Source: Thiothrix sp.
Lineage (GTDB): Bacteria; Pseudomonadota; Gammaproteobacteria; Thiotrichales; Thiotrichaceae
Assembly (NCBI GenBank): GCA_011375245.1
Contig: DRMA01000119.1
Coordinates: forward strand, 1-5,174
Reading direction: 5' to 3'
DNA: 5,174 nucleotides
A program made the position numbers and the translations under genes. The notes beneath the pieces were generated by a model, which saw nothing but the letters and a program-made list of their open reading frames with translations, did not search any database and was not told the origin of the DNA. This document shows, one piece after another, positions 5,174 to 5,174 of this stretch (positions are counted from its first letter, which is position 1; the number at the start of each line of letters is the position of its first letter).

Positions 5174-5174
5174 C

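Overview
This window comes from a low-GC (roughly 35-40% by eye) bacterium, probably Gram-negative and most likely a proteobacterium. Three things point that way: a twin-arginine-dependent lipoprotein oxidase, a DUF599 membrane protein, and a long-form threonine synthase. From memory, the threonine synthase reads most like the form found in Campylobacterota and some low-GC Gammaproteobacteria. I cannot place the organism more precisely.

Left part (1-2440, minus strand, transcribed right to left). The first gene is a Tat-exported, probably lipid-anchored flavoprotein of the berberine-bridge-enzyme (BBE-like) class. Its predicted FAD-linking His and Cys are both present. A four-helix DUF599 membrane protein starts 20 bases downstream, with its ribosome binding site just after the oxidase stop. 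After a further 58 bases comes the 5' end of a gamma-glutamylcyclotransferase-like (AIG2/GGCT) gene, cut by the window edge. The first two genes look like an operon; the third may belong to it or have its own promoter.

Centre (2441-3346). A 465-base AT-rich divergent region separates the oxidase from a small plus-strand gene. It holds candidate promoters for both directions and two consecutive stem-loops, one with a perfect 9-bp stem. It also holds a possible 26-codon TTG-started leader ORF that stops two bases before the next start codon. The plus-strand gene encodes a 108-residue protein I do not recognise. A perfect 12-bp inverted repeat overlaps its stop codon.

Right part (3347-5174, minus strand). 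Complete thrC (threonine synthase, last step of threonine biosynthesis) converges on the 108-residue gene. A good sigma70-type promoter for thrC lies across the end of the preceding gene. That gene is an unrecognised ORF of at least 95 codons whose true start is uncertain, because it remains open to the window edge. An A6 tract flanked by C4 and G4, and a TTGA start/stop overlap, lie just upstream of its candidate TTG start.

No tRNA, rRNA, CRISPR array, insertion sequence or phage gene was seen. The least explained parts are the leader region and the 108-residue protein, the flavoprotein/DUF599 pairing, and the right-hand edge.
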